A DNA stretch of 64,000 nucleotides from Paraescarpia echinospica (lineage: Eukaryota; Annelida; Polychaeta; Sabellida; Siboglinidae), in assembly GCA_020002185.1 (NCBI GenBank), contig CM034534.1:34118559-34182558 (forward strand), read 5' to 3'. A program made the translations under genes and the position numbers. A model generated the notes under the pieces. That model saw nothing but the letters and a program-made list of their open reading frames with translations. It searched no databases and was not told where the DNA came from. Of this stretch, positions 9,357 through 24,100 are shown one piece after another. Numbering within the stretch: position 1 is the first letter of the stretch; every line of letters starts with the position of its first letter.

Positions 9357-9664
9357 ATACAGATCATTGTCCCTCTGTTTGCGGTCATGATACAGTTCAT
9401 TGCCCCCCTCCCCCCCATTGGCAGTCATGATAAAGATCATTGTCGCCGTTTCCGGTCACGATACAGATCATTGTCCCTGTTTTTGGTCATGATACAGATC
9501 ATTGTTCATGTTTGTGGTCATGACAGATCATTGTCCTCTGTTTGCCGTTATGATACAGAGCATTGCCCCCCGTTTGCGGTCATGATAAAGATCATTGTCC
9601 CTCTGTTTGTGGTCATGATACAGATCGTTGTCGCTGTTTCCGGTCATAATACAGATCATTGTCA
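9357..9664. repeat. 33-bp minisatellite, right part
   Basis: This continues the GTCATGATACAGATCATTGT array with about nine variable units, some shortened (27-38 bp). Together with 4745-4959 it forms one array of at least 15 units before retrotransposon insertion. Confidence 0.9.
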
Positions 9665-12025
9665 ATATATATAGTCCCGCGTCTTTAAACGATGGCACTG
9701 AATGCGAACTATCTTCTGGTCTGGTGTATCATACTTTTTGTTGGAATGCACTTGAATAAACAAGAATGGTCGCGTAACTTTCGCCAAAGACCAATCGATA
9801 TCATCTAGGCATGGGAACGTGGTAAATTGAACACTTCACACCACTGCTGTCACCCATGAATGACCATAGGTGGATCCACAGGAGCACGTACCCCCTAGAC
9901 CTTTTTGAATGGGTCCCGTGCCGTTATTGTGCCACTATTTAGGTAACAAGGTGAAAACGTTTTCAACAGCACCCCCCTTCATTTTCCGATGTCATCAGTC
10001 GAGCCAGCCGAGAAGTATTGAAGATATGGTGGCGAACTTTTCAACAGCCCCCCCCCCCCATCTTCTGATGTCAGGATCCGACAGCATGAGAGAGCAGTCG
10101 TGCTGCTCAGACCACCGAATATGAATTTGCAAGGTTTCCCCCAGACTACCCACTGTGGATCTCCCTGATGACATCGGTCGGAAGACAAGTTTGTACATCT
10201 ATCTTCACACATGCATGTGTGTGAGTCATCCTTGTACAAACCGTACATATGGTCTAGCTAAGCAAGGAGACCAATACATAATGGTTCTCAGGTTAACTTG
10301 CAACACTGTTCAAGGTGTAAATATAAAATAGCGCATGAGGGGCACTCCTCCGTATGACATCACGACCTAGTATTCAGACAATCCATTCAGCAGAGTGTAG
10401 GTGGAAACCTTTATTTCTGTGTTCAAAGTTACCCCCAGTTGCTGGTACTTATAACCAAAATATCATTTGTCATGCCATAAAACGACTTGATAATAGTTCC
10501 AACTTATACAACTTGGTAAAAAATTATTATCCAGAAACCTCAGAATCTGGACATCGTTTTGTTAGAACAGAATTTCCAAATGCCTAACGTACCCCATTTT
10601 GTGGGATTACCTGTAGCGTTGTTGTGTATCTTGTAATGTAAATAACAACATTTTATTCAACAATGTCTTCCATCGCACAAGAAAGATGAGCTTTGTGACA
10701 ACATAACAATGAGCTAATTTCAGCAACGTCATGAATTAATTCATACAGGGATACTTAACTAACAAGTTTTCTTATTAAACCAGCAAACTAAGTAATGATT
10801 CATTTTAGCAAGAACAAGGTGATGTACAATGATTATATAAAACAGCTATAGTATATAACATGAAAATAATAAATGAAAAAGTCAACTTTGCTATGGCATC
10901 AAATAATGTCCCTTATAAATTCAATTCAAATCTACATGATCAGATGCACTTAATATTAAAATGTCATTTGATCAGACCTCGATGGCACAAATATCTTATC
11001 AAAACAAACGAGTTCTTAGGCTAGACTACAAAATGTTCATACACCTAAAACATTTATTAACTACCAGATATATATGCTGGTTATCATTATTTAATATTTT
11101 ATAAACAATCTTAACAATAATAGTTTTAAGTAACAACATTTATCATTCCAATGGAATTCCTGCAACAACATTTGTAATATACCAAATAATCTCTTTTCAA
11201 ATAGTAACGATGAGAACATGATTATATATTATTAATAGTTATGCATAACCACATTAGCAATTATTTAATTCATCAACCTTTGTATGATAAAACCAGTTAT
11301 TCACTGTTAGAGGAATGCCTTTTTTGTTAAAATAAATTATATGTAAACCTACATGTTTGCAAAGCATGGAACTGATGAAAGTTCATGCACAATTTTTCAT
11401 TACAGTTGTATATCCTTGTGGATTTTAGATGTTGGATGCTATTCTTTCTTGCATTCAACTGTCAAGCCAAACCACATTCAAACAGCCATATCATGAGTGA
11501 ATTTCTGAATATTGTCATTTCCATTTCAACAAGTATTATTCAACATGTGATGTTTTCATAAAAAAACATACAAAAGTATAATTTTTTTTCGCCATGACTA
11601 CCATAAAAATTCTTAAACTGACTTGGTACATTCCTTTTTCTCAATACTAGAATAAATATGTCGATGGTATATAAATAGTGAATAACTGACATTGATAGTA
11701 TTGGGCAGACAGGTACGATTAACAGCAATTGCTCTTTAATATTGACTGGTTCCTACAATCAAGACTGCAAGTGGGCCAAAGTACACCTGATTCAGCAAAC
11801 CTCCTGTTTGTACCAGCTAGGTGCTGGCTTGATAGGGCAATTTCAGGTACGGGAATAGACGAGGTCATTTTAAATAACATTGGTATTGCCACATTTTGTC
11901 TTGATATCATCTCAAGCACCACGGTAAATCAAATAAAATACACACAATGTACATTAAGAAATTATAAAATTCAAAGAATTGTTTGATTTCAGAGTTGTTA
12001 TTGTCGAGTTTGGTATGCAGATCAA
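9665..12025. other. Intergenic / REC8 3' flank, no gene seen
   Basis: The stretch is AT-rich with a few C runs (9970-10060) and no supported exon, RNA gene or transposon. It lies downstream of the minus-strand REC8 stop, so part of 11050-12025 may be its 3' UTR. Candidate minus-strand AATAAA signals lie at about 11051 and 10651. Neither can be chosen without transcript data. Confidence 0.4.
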
Positions 12026-12108
12026 TCACCAGCTGTGACCTCGCGCTATGAATATGTCCTCGTAGAAAGCACTCTGTTTCACTTGCACTTTCTGTTGACT
12101 GCACACAT
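12026..12108 (-). CDS. rec8: rec8 exon 16 (last)
   Basis: The acceptor is CATATTTCAG. It encodes VCSQQKVQVKQSAFYEDIFI and ARGHSW, ending at TGA (12028-12026). It aligns without gaps to the LSAQQxxHVKQxxPYGxLLI end of vertebrate REC8. Confidence 0.93.
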
Positions 12109-15100
12109 CTGAAATATGGCAGACGTATAAAACTCTTAAACAGCTTCAGACTAATATTCCATGGTTAATAGGTAATTAATATATAATAAATTATGAGGTA
12201 ACACAAATGAATTTCTGTAATAACTGGCTTTCCGTTCACTGCATTGAATGTTTAAAATTGTCCCAGTAATTTGTTTGGATAAGGGCCCATGTTTGTAGGT
12301 AGGGACAATTGTATCCAATGTTTTTGTAATAGATTTTTTTTTCTTAGACAATAACGATCATTTTTCTTTTTTCATTGTTACATCTCAGGAAACTGGTTCT
12401 TTTCTTGGATATTTCAACGGAATCTCCAGAGGCCTTCATAAACGGACTGACTTCAACACAAATATTGAGATTTGGCTGAAATATCTGAAGACAAAACCCA
12501 TTTCTAGAGGCAAAACTATATCAAACTCACATTCTAATAAATCGTAAATTAAATAAATACAGCTGCTGTCATGTTTAATAACATTTCCAGGAAATGTAGG
12601 AATTCATAAGTAAGATTGGAATAATATAGGAATACAGATGTAAAGTAGCAGATGACAAATTGTGTGCCAGCTGCACAACCACGTAATTCACCGAGTTAAC
12701 AGCAAACATTGTCATGCAGCGTTGTTTCAAGTAGCGCCATCTGCTGACCAGAGTTGATGCAAATCAGTAATTTCCGTATATGCAACGTTATATGACCAAA
12801 TTTGCTGACTTTGACGATCTGATTATGGCATAATGTGACTCACACCACACCAAGACCAGGTCCCCAGCCGTAGGTGGTTGCTGACATGTAGATTTATACC
12901 GTAAAAATAATGTTGTGGTGACGAATTGTAAGAAACCTCAAAAACTTCACAAGTATTAGGAAACTATGTATGTAACCTGCCACAACAGTGGGTATTAAAT
13001 CGCAAAATTGTGAAATGGAGTTCTGTGCCTTTTTGGGTTCCACGGATCATAAGCTTTAAAATGATACCTCCTTTGTTGAAATATTTTCAATAGTTTTGAT
13101 TTACTGCTAAAAATTAGACAAATTAAAACACCAACATTTTGATAAAGGTGGTAGTTTTGAGTCAGTCTCTTGTTGTTTAATCTGTGTGTGCATAAATAAG
13201 TGTAAAGTGTTATTAGTTTTGGATTATTTGTCAGGGAAAGTAAATTGGACATTGAAAGATAAGGTTACCATAATGACCGTATGTATTTGGACACCATATT
13301 GGGACACCATGTTTTGGGACACCCTAAAAATCTAGAAAAATATAAAAAATTTGTACCGTATGTTTTGGGACACCTTTGTAAATGTAATTATTTTTGATCC
13401 TATGTATTGGGACGCGCGGAATATAGGGCCATTGAGACACCCAAAAATGGTTAATAGCAGGGTGATAGACAAGGACGACATCACGTCAGGACTTGTTTGT
13501 GTTCCCAAGTACTGGGACATTAAATATGAGATTTATTTTTGTGCATCCTATGTTTTGGGACAGTTGATAATTTAATTATTTTTAAGTGGCCCAATAGATA
13601 TGGTCATTACGGTATATAAGGTATGCAATTCTGCCAAAATCACAAAATTGATGGGAGTGAACTAGACAGCCATTTGTTGCGCATTTGCAGGATAGTTCTG
13701 TGCAACTTTTAATACCCAGTTTGTTGTGATGGGTCACATAGGGGAATTCTTTTATATAATAAGAATTGCCATTAACATATAGGGAACTAGAGGAACACAG
13801 TAACTGCATATGGGTTTTGGAACATGTAGAAACTGTTGAACGTAGGAGACGTCACAGTACCGAGGAGGGCGGTAAACATCTGTGCAGCACAACATCTCGT
13901 TGAAGTCACTGGACAGACTTGTTTGAACATCGTCCAAGGTTCCTGGCTGGTCAGAGAGTTGACAACCCTGGCAAACAAATACTACAGTGCTTAAAGAACA
14001 TTAGATAACAAGAACAACATTAGATAACAAGAACATTATAATAAAAAGAAAATTACATAACAAGAACATTAGATAAAAAACTATATTAGATAACAAGAAG
14101 ATTACACAACATCAAATAGCAAGACCATCAGATAACAAGAACAAAAATATAAGATAACAAGAACATTATGATAACAAGAACAGTGCCATATAAGAAAAAC
14201 ATTAGATGACAAGATTAAAACTGGCATGAACATTAGATGAAAGAACATTACCATTCCAAGAACATTAGATAACAACAAAAGTAGACAAGAACAATAGATA
14301 AGAACAACACTAGATCAAAGAACATAGCACAAGACAAACATTAGGTAAGACAAGTACCTGAGTAGCTTGAGCTGTGATTGTTGGGTGGTGTCTGGGGTTA
14401 CTGCCCCTGGAGCCTGCTCGGGGGAGCGGAGGAGCTCCGGTTCCTCCACCAGCTCATGGAGTACTCCGAGCTCTTCCGTGATGATGGCGGGCTCAGTCCC
14501 GTGCTCTCCGTGTTCTGGAGTCATCACAGCCACAAAGCTCCTGGAATGGTTAGGCCACAGTGAAACTGTGTCCCATTTGAATGTTATCCCAATTGAAATT
14601 TAATCCCAGTTGAAAATTTATACTAGCAGAAAGTATATACTTGTTGAAACTTTCTCCAATTGACTTTTTATACTAATAGAAATTTACCCCCAGTTGAAAC
14701 CTTATCCTATATTAAACGTTACACTACATGAAACTTTATCCCAAATGAAATTGCACCTGAAATTGTGTCCCAGTTGAAATTGTATCCCACTTGAAAGTAT
14801 ATCCTGTTAAAACTTTATCCCAGGTAAAACTGTATCTCAATTGAAAATGTGTCCAAGTTGAAATGTTATCCCAGTTGAAACATTATCCTAGCTGAAACTG
14901 TGTTCCAATTGAAACTGTATCTCAATCGAAAATGTATCTGAGTTGAAATCATGTCCCAGATGAAACTTTATCCCAGTTAGAAAATAATTATTCTAGCAGA
15001 AAATATATCTTTGTTGAAACTTTATCCCATTAACTTCTTATCATAGTAGATACTTAATCCTACATGAAATATTATGATAGATGAAACTGTATCCCATCTG

Positions 15101-18100
15101 AAACTTTATCTCAGTTCAAACTGTGTCCACGTTCAAACTGTATTTAAACTGAAAATGTGTCCCAATTACAACTGTGTCTCAGATGAAACATTATCACAAA
15201 TGAAACTTAATTCCAGTTGAAAATTTATTCTAGCAGAAAATATATCTTTCTTAAACTTTATCCCAATGATTTGTTATCCTAATAGAAATCATCCTAACAC
15301 TAGTTGAAACTTTATTCTAGATTCAATGTTATAAATGCTACATGAAACTTTATCCCATTTCAAACTTTATCCTTTTTGAAACAATATAAACAGCTACTTT
15401 TGCAAGTTGCCTCTTTTGTTGAAAATAATTTTTTTTATTTGCCCCAATCAAATGTTAATTCTACTCACCTGGTCAGGTTTGCGCTGCTGCGACGGCCAAT
15501 GAAAGCACTGCTGTCATGTGATGACATACTTGCAATGGTCACGTCTCCAAACTGAGGCTCGTCACGTGACGCGAGCATGACTTGTTCTATGGAGGCAACA
15601 CTCATTCCTGTCGCATCTCCCATTAGTTCATCCCGCTCCACCTGTGGGAACAAAACATGTCCTTACATATGTAATGATTATTCTGTTGTATTGTGTATTT
15701 GGAACAAATAAATATTTCCTGTTTCTGCCCAGCTACAAGGTTCTCTTTTTGCAACGTGATATTCTAGAACTTTTTCCTTGATGAATGTGGGCAGTGTCAA
15801 TGTGAAACTATCGAGTTGTAGGTGCATGCGTGTGTGTGTGTGTGCATGCGTGCGTGCATCTATATGTCTGTGTGGGCATGCATGCATGTGTATGTCTGTC
15901 AGTGTGTGAGTCTGTTTTGTGTTTGTCATACACGTGTGCATGTCTGCATGTGTCTTGGTGTGTGTTTATGTGTATGCGCCACCATGCAGTGAGTGCGTGC
16001 ATGGTGGCCTGTGTGCACTATATTGCACGTATAAAACTAGGCCTGATAAATGTATTTAGTAATCCAGGATTTTTGAGGATTTCCACAACCCAGAATACTG
16101 CTATCGCAGGAACGGGCCTCTCACATGGAACTAGACAATGGCTAACTTGTCTGATTCATATTTACGCAATGCAACAAGACAACACGAGATATGGGAGATT
16201 ATAGCCAGAATAACCTTCTGACATTTATTTATTACTCACTAGATAATTGGATGAGTTATTAGATAAAAATAATTACAATCAAATGTGGGCCATTTGAGAT
16301 CTTAAACATTGCCCCATTTACATACATTCTAAAAAAGGCCCACATTATAGAATACCATATGTAAATTATGGTAATACACCAAAACTATTAAAAAGACGCC
16401 TCCCAGACATTTAGACGATTAAAACTCCTATTACCACATCCTAGAGAGGTGGGGCCATTCCGCCACACCGTTTATTAATCCTACTTTAATTTTTTTTAAA
16501 CCTGCGTACACTTGTAGGAGGAAAAAGCCTTAAGGCAAAATCTCGTGTACCATTTTAGAAGCAGGAAAAACTGTCAGAAAAGCTAAATATAACACATGTG
16601 CGTGTTGTGAAAATCCCACACTTATAACCAGTCTCATGGCAGGAGGGGAGGGAGGTGGAGTCAAAACTGATAAGTGATTTATAAACAAACTGGACGTGAA
16701 GAATTTCAAATGTGGCCGCTGCTGGAACCGCAGTGGCCTTTTATACCCCGACTGGTCGGACTAGTTCTTAATGTATCACTACGCTAAAGCGCGGGAAGGC
16801 CAGTACGCCTTCAGAATATTGGACTCTGACCTGGTCATGGTACAGCGTCACCTTGTTTGCCTTGCGTAAAACTTATTATGCAATGTAACGGCATAAATCC
16901 ATATATATTTACTTACCACCGGCGAGAGGACAGGGAGTTGCTGCGCCAAGGAACGGGCGATGGGAGAAGTGTGTTCCGACTCACTGCTCGTGCTCTCTGT
17001 AAGCAAATAATGTCCTTTGTAAATTTCTGAACAGATTTAAGATTGTAACAAATATACTAACAGCAACAAATCAAATCTACTTTTTAAGAACTGTTTTAAT
17101 CAAGTACGAACTTATCTGTTTTAGAACATGCAGATGTGCTACAAAAATGATCATGTAATTCCATATGTTAAGCACCAAAAGTATCAATATTTTGTCCGCA
17201 TTATGAGACACAGTGGATTGGAAAAGATCCTGAAGGGAATTATAGAAATGATATAAAAATAGAAATAGTTAGTAATTATATGAAAATTTAGATTCTCCAA
17301 AATCTGTATATAAAAGTGTGAATATTAAATTTCTTGGGAAATGTATACAAATGTGTCAACAAATTTACCATAATGGCCGTATGTATTGGGACACCCAAAA
17401 AATCTAGAAAAATAATAATTTTTATGTACCATATGTTTTGGGACACCTTAATAAATATAATTATTTTTGTCCCTATGTATTCAGACACACCGGATATAGG
17501 GCCAATTAGACACGAAAATAGTTGGTAGCAGGATAATAGACAAGGACAACATGACGTCAGGACTCGCTTGCATCCCTAAGTATTGGGATGCTGAATACGA
17601 GATTTATTTTTGTGCACCGTATGTTTTGGGGCAGCTGATAATTTAATTATTTTAAGTGTCCCAATACATACGGTCATTAAAAACCTTAAATATTCAAATT
17701 GTTTTTAATCAACGCATAAACGAATAGTTACAGCTCTAGTATATACACAGAGGATGCACCAATAAACACAGAACGCTGGCAAGAAAGTCAACTAGCACAG
17801 TGTGCATGTACTCACCCCCTAGTTCTGGTACAGTCCAGCAGGGCACGGCTTTCTCCGAGTCTGTCTCCCCGACTTCCCGCGTTATTGTGTTCCTCTTCCA
17901 CAGGTGAATGAGCCTCTTACTCGCCATCCTCCTTGATGGCTGACTGAACAGGTGATCCAGCGTGTTGCAGTGGATGTCAGCAAGCACCTGTTAACCATAA
18001 ACATGCTCAAACATGCCTCACGCAACTGAGCGCACTTGGCAAGGATTTTCTTAACTGTTATGGTCTTACACATTCCAGGTATTCTGTATCATATGACCCG

Positions 18101-21100
18101 GCCTGCATTTGTCAGAATTATAGTTCATGTAAAACTAGGTCTTGATTCCAGTGCACATGACTGGACTGCCAGTGGCTCAGACACAGTTTTATCTTGAAAA
18201 GAATACTGCCTGCCTGTTCTCCCGATGTAATGCTGGGTATAAAGCGGCCAGTATTCAGAGTCTGTACAATTCAGCTACTATTAAATGTCATGTCTTTGCA
18301 GTCTTTTCTACAAATGAATTCCATGCCAAAACCAACTGATAAGTATGATGGCTACATGGGTATTCACAATAGTTCACTCTGATGGATCTGTTACTGTTGT
18401 GAATCTGTTTAGTGTGAGCCACCAACTAACCATAGGTACACAAGTAGCCGCTCCGTTCAACATGTTCTGTTTGAGCTGCCTGCGATCGATCTGAGTTTCA
18501 TGGTCTGCGAAGAGAAGTTGTCTCCGTCGTTTCTTTTGGACTGGACTCGGGGTGATCGGAGAGAGCACCAGGGTAGTGGAAGGGCGCTACAATAGCATCA
18601 TCAAATAACAAGTTATTCATCAACTTAAAATACGACATAACGTCAAGTTATTCATCATCATGCTTAAATAAGAATACAAAATGACAGGTTATTCTTTGAG
18701 GCACTAAAGAACATAATATAATACTCGGTAAGTTATTTTTCTACATACTAAAATAAGAAAAGGAAATGATAAGCAAACTAAAATGATGACATAAAATGAC
18801 AAGTTATTCATCGGCACACTAAAATAACAACATCAAATAATAAGTTATTCACCAACACACCAAACTAAGATAACAAAATGTTATGTTGTTCATTGCATGA
18901 AGTGCTAAAATAACATCAAATGACAAGTTATTTATCAACATGCTAACACAACGTCAAATGGCAAGATATTTATCAACATGATAAAACAACAGCAAATGAA
19001 GAAAACTATTCTTCTATGCCCTGAAATAGTAACACTGAATAACAAGTTATACAGCAACTTGTTAACATATTAAAAACAAATATTAAATGATACGTTATTT
19101 AAAATAACTACAACAAATATCACAAGTTATTATTTAATGCTAATAACAGATTAAAATTCTAACAATATTATTTTTATTCCTCCATTACATATTGACAATT
19201 TTATTTAGACAAATTCTAATTTTTTTTAATAAAGATGTCAAAACCAACATACCTTTTTCCTTCGGGGGTGAGGGTGCTCCGCTGTGATGGGAGTTACCCC
19301 TGGGGAGGGCGGGAGTTTGTCCACTGGTTCCCAAAGTTGTTCTTCAATTCCAAAGATTGGCGGTGTTTTGTCAGTAGGCGACAGCATCAGGCTGTGACGC
19401 AACATTTTAATTCATTTTGTTTATGTATGAAGATAGAGAATTATTTGCATCTCTTTTTAATGATTTTTACACTAGTTCTGACATTTACAAATATAACATA
19501 TGTATATATACTGTTTTAAAATAAATAATTGAATTGCATGATGAAAGGGAACAGCCTACATCTTCAATATATTGGGAGATATTTATTTCTAAAATAAACT
19601 AAAATTGGCACCATCTTTTCAAAACATAACCTTTCAGCAGCTATGTAAAATGACTTAACACGTTGTAAGTTATGAAGTTGGTTCATGAGTTGCTTCTACC
19701 AAATCAACTGACTTTACTATTATGTAAATGAAGTCGTGTGATCATTAAACAATGAATTTGTTTATCAATCACTGTTGTATTGAATTCGCAATAATGGTTC
19801 TCGGACTTGAAAAAGCTAATGCAGGACAGACATAAATGTAAACGTACATATTAAGACTGCATGACTAAATAAAAAACTTCAAACATTTAAGTAGTAAACT
19901 ACCCGATGTAATTTCAATTAAAACTAATATTTTGTTGTAGATTTCTATCACAACTGTACTGTATGTCCATATTAATGATTTTGCCCAATGATTCTTATAT
20001 GTTGCGCCTCTGAGTTCAGAGTCCTGGAGATATAGGCACTATAGAAGTTTCTTATTATTAATTTTCAACATAGAGTGCAAATTTTCCATGAAAAGATCAG
20101 CTGTTGCTACTTGTCCATATCATGTGTGGAGACATCAGTTGGAGCGCCTTCAGGGAGGAAGCCTTCCTCCACTGCTTGCTCCCCTTCCTGTGTGGGGGGA
20201 AGCTCCTGCTCATCCGGCATCTATAACAAGGAGACAAGTGTTTGAAATGACAATCAGTCCAGAGGCCTGAGACCATCTACTTTTTTAGTCAGGTTGACTG
20301 GCCCACATCTCTTTTTTAGTAATTAATATCAAAATTAAAACTTCCGAAACTGATATTGCAAAGGTTACAAAGTCATAATATTGTAAAAACTAAATGACAC
20401 CCACGATATTGCAGTATGTTAATTATATTTGAAATAACTGACCATGCTGAATTTTGACTGGTCCCAGTAAGTAATTTGTCAGATGATTCCAATGAAAATA
20501 AACATATATTCACCAATGAGCCAGCAGGTTCAATGTTTTGCAAGATTGTAATGCAGAAGTGGTTTCATATTACACCATGTTGCATTTGTGAATTCATACA
20601 AATTTTGAAAAAGGGGTGATTATAGTAGAAGTGCTTCCCCCTGAAATAATCAATTTTGGGTTCTGGATATGGTGCATGCAAACAAATATCAGATTCAAGG
20701 GTTTTGCGGATCTGAGCTTCGGGAAATATATATTAACCTGTGGAATGATGATATCTGGCAGTGGTGATTCCTTCATGGTGATTGAATCGGGTGAGACTTG
20801 ATGCGGGCTGCCAAGTTCTGTCGCAACAAAGTAGAAAAAGTAAAGGCAACTTATATTACAGCGTACCATCCAAAGTATGTTTTACTTCACCCCCCGGCAA
20901 ACAAATTTATTCTAACACCAGTTACTTGTCATTTATATCGTTCATTTATATTCCTGACTATTTACATCCAAGTACTCATTCATGCGTGAGTGCAGCAAGG
21001 CAGCGTGGAGTGAACAAAATGACTGCAGGAGGATTCAATCATCGGTTCTCTCGACTGGGATTCCGATATTCTTACCACTAAGTAACTGAACTCAATGATA

Positions 21101-24100
21101 AAGCAATCATTAATAACTAGATTACACCCACCAAAAGTAGCAACACTTGATCACCATTCAATTCTCAGCAGAATTAATCACCATTCTGTGCTCTTGTGTG
21201 GGAGAAAGGCCCTCTAAACAAGCAGGCTATATAAAACATGTAAGTAATTAACACTAAGTAACTGGTTTTGTTGTTGTCAGAGGGCAGGGCTTAGTCAGAG
21301 ACCTGTCTGCCCATCTTCAAGACTGGCAAATGACAGGCCTAGATGGGTAACTACAACTGATAAGACAGGTGGAATTTAGAGGGTGCCAGCTGGCTAATAG
21401 ATTACTTCAGTTTCAAGGCTAAGGGCTCACATTACTGACTGTCACTGGCACACCGGGTAGCGAAACAAATCAATATTAATTAAATAAATGGCTCAAACGA
21501 CACTGGTTTGTCATTGACAAAACTAAGCTGTCCAACAATGGATATGATTGATGTGAATGGCCTCCATGCAAGCTGTCCGCGCGCTGAAAGATATACTTTG
21601 ATTAATTCAAGACTGGAAAAAATGCATTTCTGGCTAAGGGTCTGTCAGAGAGAAATGTTCCAAAGATGCGAATGAATATAGAATGATGCGAGTGAACCTT
21701 GGTGCATGGGAGGAGAGACACTTACAATGGTGAAAATATAATCAACATTATTGACTCCACCATTTTTATACATACCTTCAGGGAGGCTTTTATAGAAACC
21801 ATTAAATCACGGTGGAAATAAACAAAAATAGCTTTCAGAAACATCTTTGATTGTCACATATATATTGAACAATGTTAGTAAACAAGTAACAACGCAACAC
21901 AATCAAAATAAGGAACATTTTAAAGATACATTATGTCATAATGTGGTTTTACATTGTAAAATCATGTTAAGTGATATAAAAATAATGGCATAATTACTAC
22001 ATATTGTAACATCTCAACAGCCACAATTAGCTAAATGTAATTTGATCATTATTGGTTTATAAATACCATCTCTATCTTTCAGTACATCCATGATCAATTT
22101 AAAGTACCTTCGCTTTACCTATGTCACATGAATAGTATAAAACCATAAAATTATTATGTTCCCTCCTAATGAAATGCAAACAATAACTGCCAAGAAATAT
22201 TCAAATTAAACAGATGATCAGCCTGAATAAAACAACTGTTAAGGCCAGACACGGCAGGTACATAGGATTATTTTTTATTTGTGCAACAAATATGCTTATA
22301 TCTTTCAAACTATTGATGATGTTAAAAAAGTGTCTGATCATTTCACAGAGCAGTCTGCTGAATGCAACACTGAAAACTTACTTGAATAGCATAATTACTC
22401 CCAGAGATATACCGTTTATAAATGCAAAAATGTGATAAAAAAATGTTTTTGAGAAAATGGCCATCAAAGATTGCATAATGGATTTGATTACTTGATATCG
22501 ATATGCTTGATCCATGACTAAAATTCTCTTAGAGGTATTTAATTATCCCAGAAGTGAACTTTATTGATAGTAAGCATACAAAGGTATCATAATCTGGCAG
22601 AAAACCAGTTTGAGTATTTTTTGTCAAAAAACACCATTTCACCTTTAACTAGCATGTAAATGGTCGAAATGTTACATCTAATTATACCAGACATGACATG
22701 ATTTTTATAATAAAATTGCTCAGACTTTGTATGTGACCAACTGCATGAAACAAACTGCCTTCTTAGCCTAGACAAACCTGGGTGAAAGGGAAGAATGGGA
22801 GTGTGGACAGTGGGAAGGGGAATGTCCCGGGAGGGAGACGGGCTGTCTGGGATCATCCAGTAGTCCTGCCAGTGGAGGCAAAAGACCCATTAATAAGCGT
22901 AGAATGAAAATCTGAAGTAGATCTGAAGACATGACACTATGGTAATCGGAATGAAAGTCACAACATGAAAGAAAGTGACACATTCTGCCAAGAAATAAAT
23001 TTACAAATATAAAACAACACTAAAAATAGAACACATTTTAATACATATATTTTCAAGTACTACTTTTAAATAGGGTTCACATCTTTCAAAATGCCATTGC
23101 TTCTCACTTTTCAGGGTTTACTGACATTTACTAACCTGTAGTGTTAGCTATCACTGTAAACATACAGTGTTACTAATGAACCATACTGAGTTTATCGGCG
23201 GTGGCCTTGACCTGTGACACTCACCATCATAGGAATGTTGTGTGGCAGAACAACTTCAGGACATCGCAACGATCCAAACTCAAAGTTACATGCCAGGAAT
23301 GCATCAATGTCGGGGGAAGGAAGCAGTTCTGACCTGAAATCATTGATAGATCACATAATGATTCAAGTATCATAAATGGGCCTTGATCTCCCGACGATAA
23401 TCAAACTAGCGAATCAGTGTATGAGTGTATGTATGTCAAGGTTTTCCTTTTAGTAGTACGGGAGATAACTGCATTATTTTGACGAATCGTACCCTTTTTG
23501 ATAAAAGCACAAAACTTGGCACATAGTTAGAAGTTATAAAAACTAAAATACTTAACCCCGGGGCATTTCTGAATTTGCCCTGGATGCCTTTGGCAGCCAT
23601 TTTTAAGATGGCCACCAAAATTAATAATCCTCATATCTTGAGAACTGCGCCATAGAACAGCCGCCATCTTGGGATCAAAATGTAGGTTTTCATGGTTATT
23701 GATTTCAAATTGCCATTTTTAAAGATGGCGGCAATCAGCAATACTGTCCCTATATCTCAAGCGCCACCTAGAGCCGCAATGTTGGTGTCAAAATAAAGAT
23801 GCATGGACAGAGATTTCAATTTATGCAATAGTTTGCATTTAACCTTCGTTGACATTCACATTTGCCATTACAGAAAATGGTGGCTGTTATTTTTGTGTCA
23901 AAATGTAGGTTTTTCCAGGGTAACGATTTCAAATAGTTTACTATGCAGCTATATTACAGCCTTTCAGACAACCACACTTCAGCAGTTCCTGACAGGCTTG
24001 CGAGGCTTGCAGTAATATTATCCACAAGTGTTTCCTCAAGATGTCCATCCCCATCACTCTGGAGACAGGATGTCTGGCACAGGACGAAGTAGATTTGTTG

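Noticed and set aside
11729..11986. 85-codon plus-strand frame downstream of REC8
   Set aside because: It lies antisense to the likely REC8 3' UTR, with no motif and AT-rich composition.
13985..14350. Possible CRISPR-like array of short regular repeats
   Set aside because: Repeats are contiguous and degenerate without unique spacers, lie inside a spliced intron, and the genome is eukaryotic.
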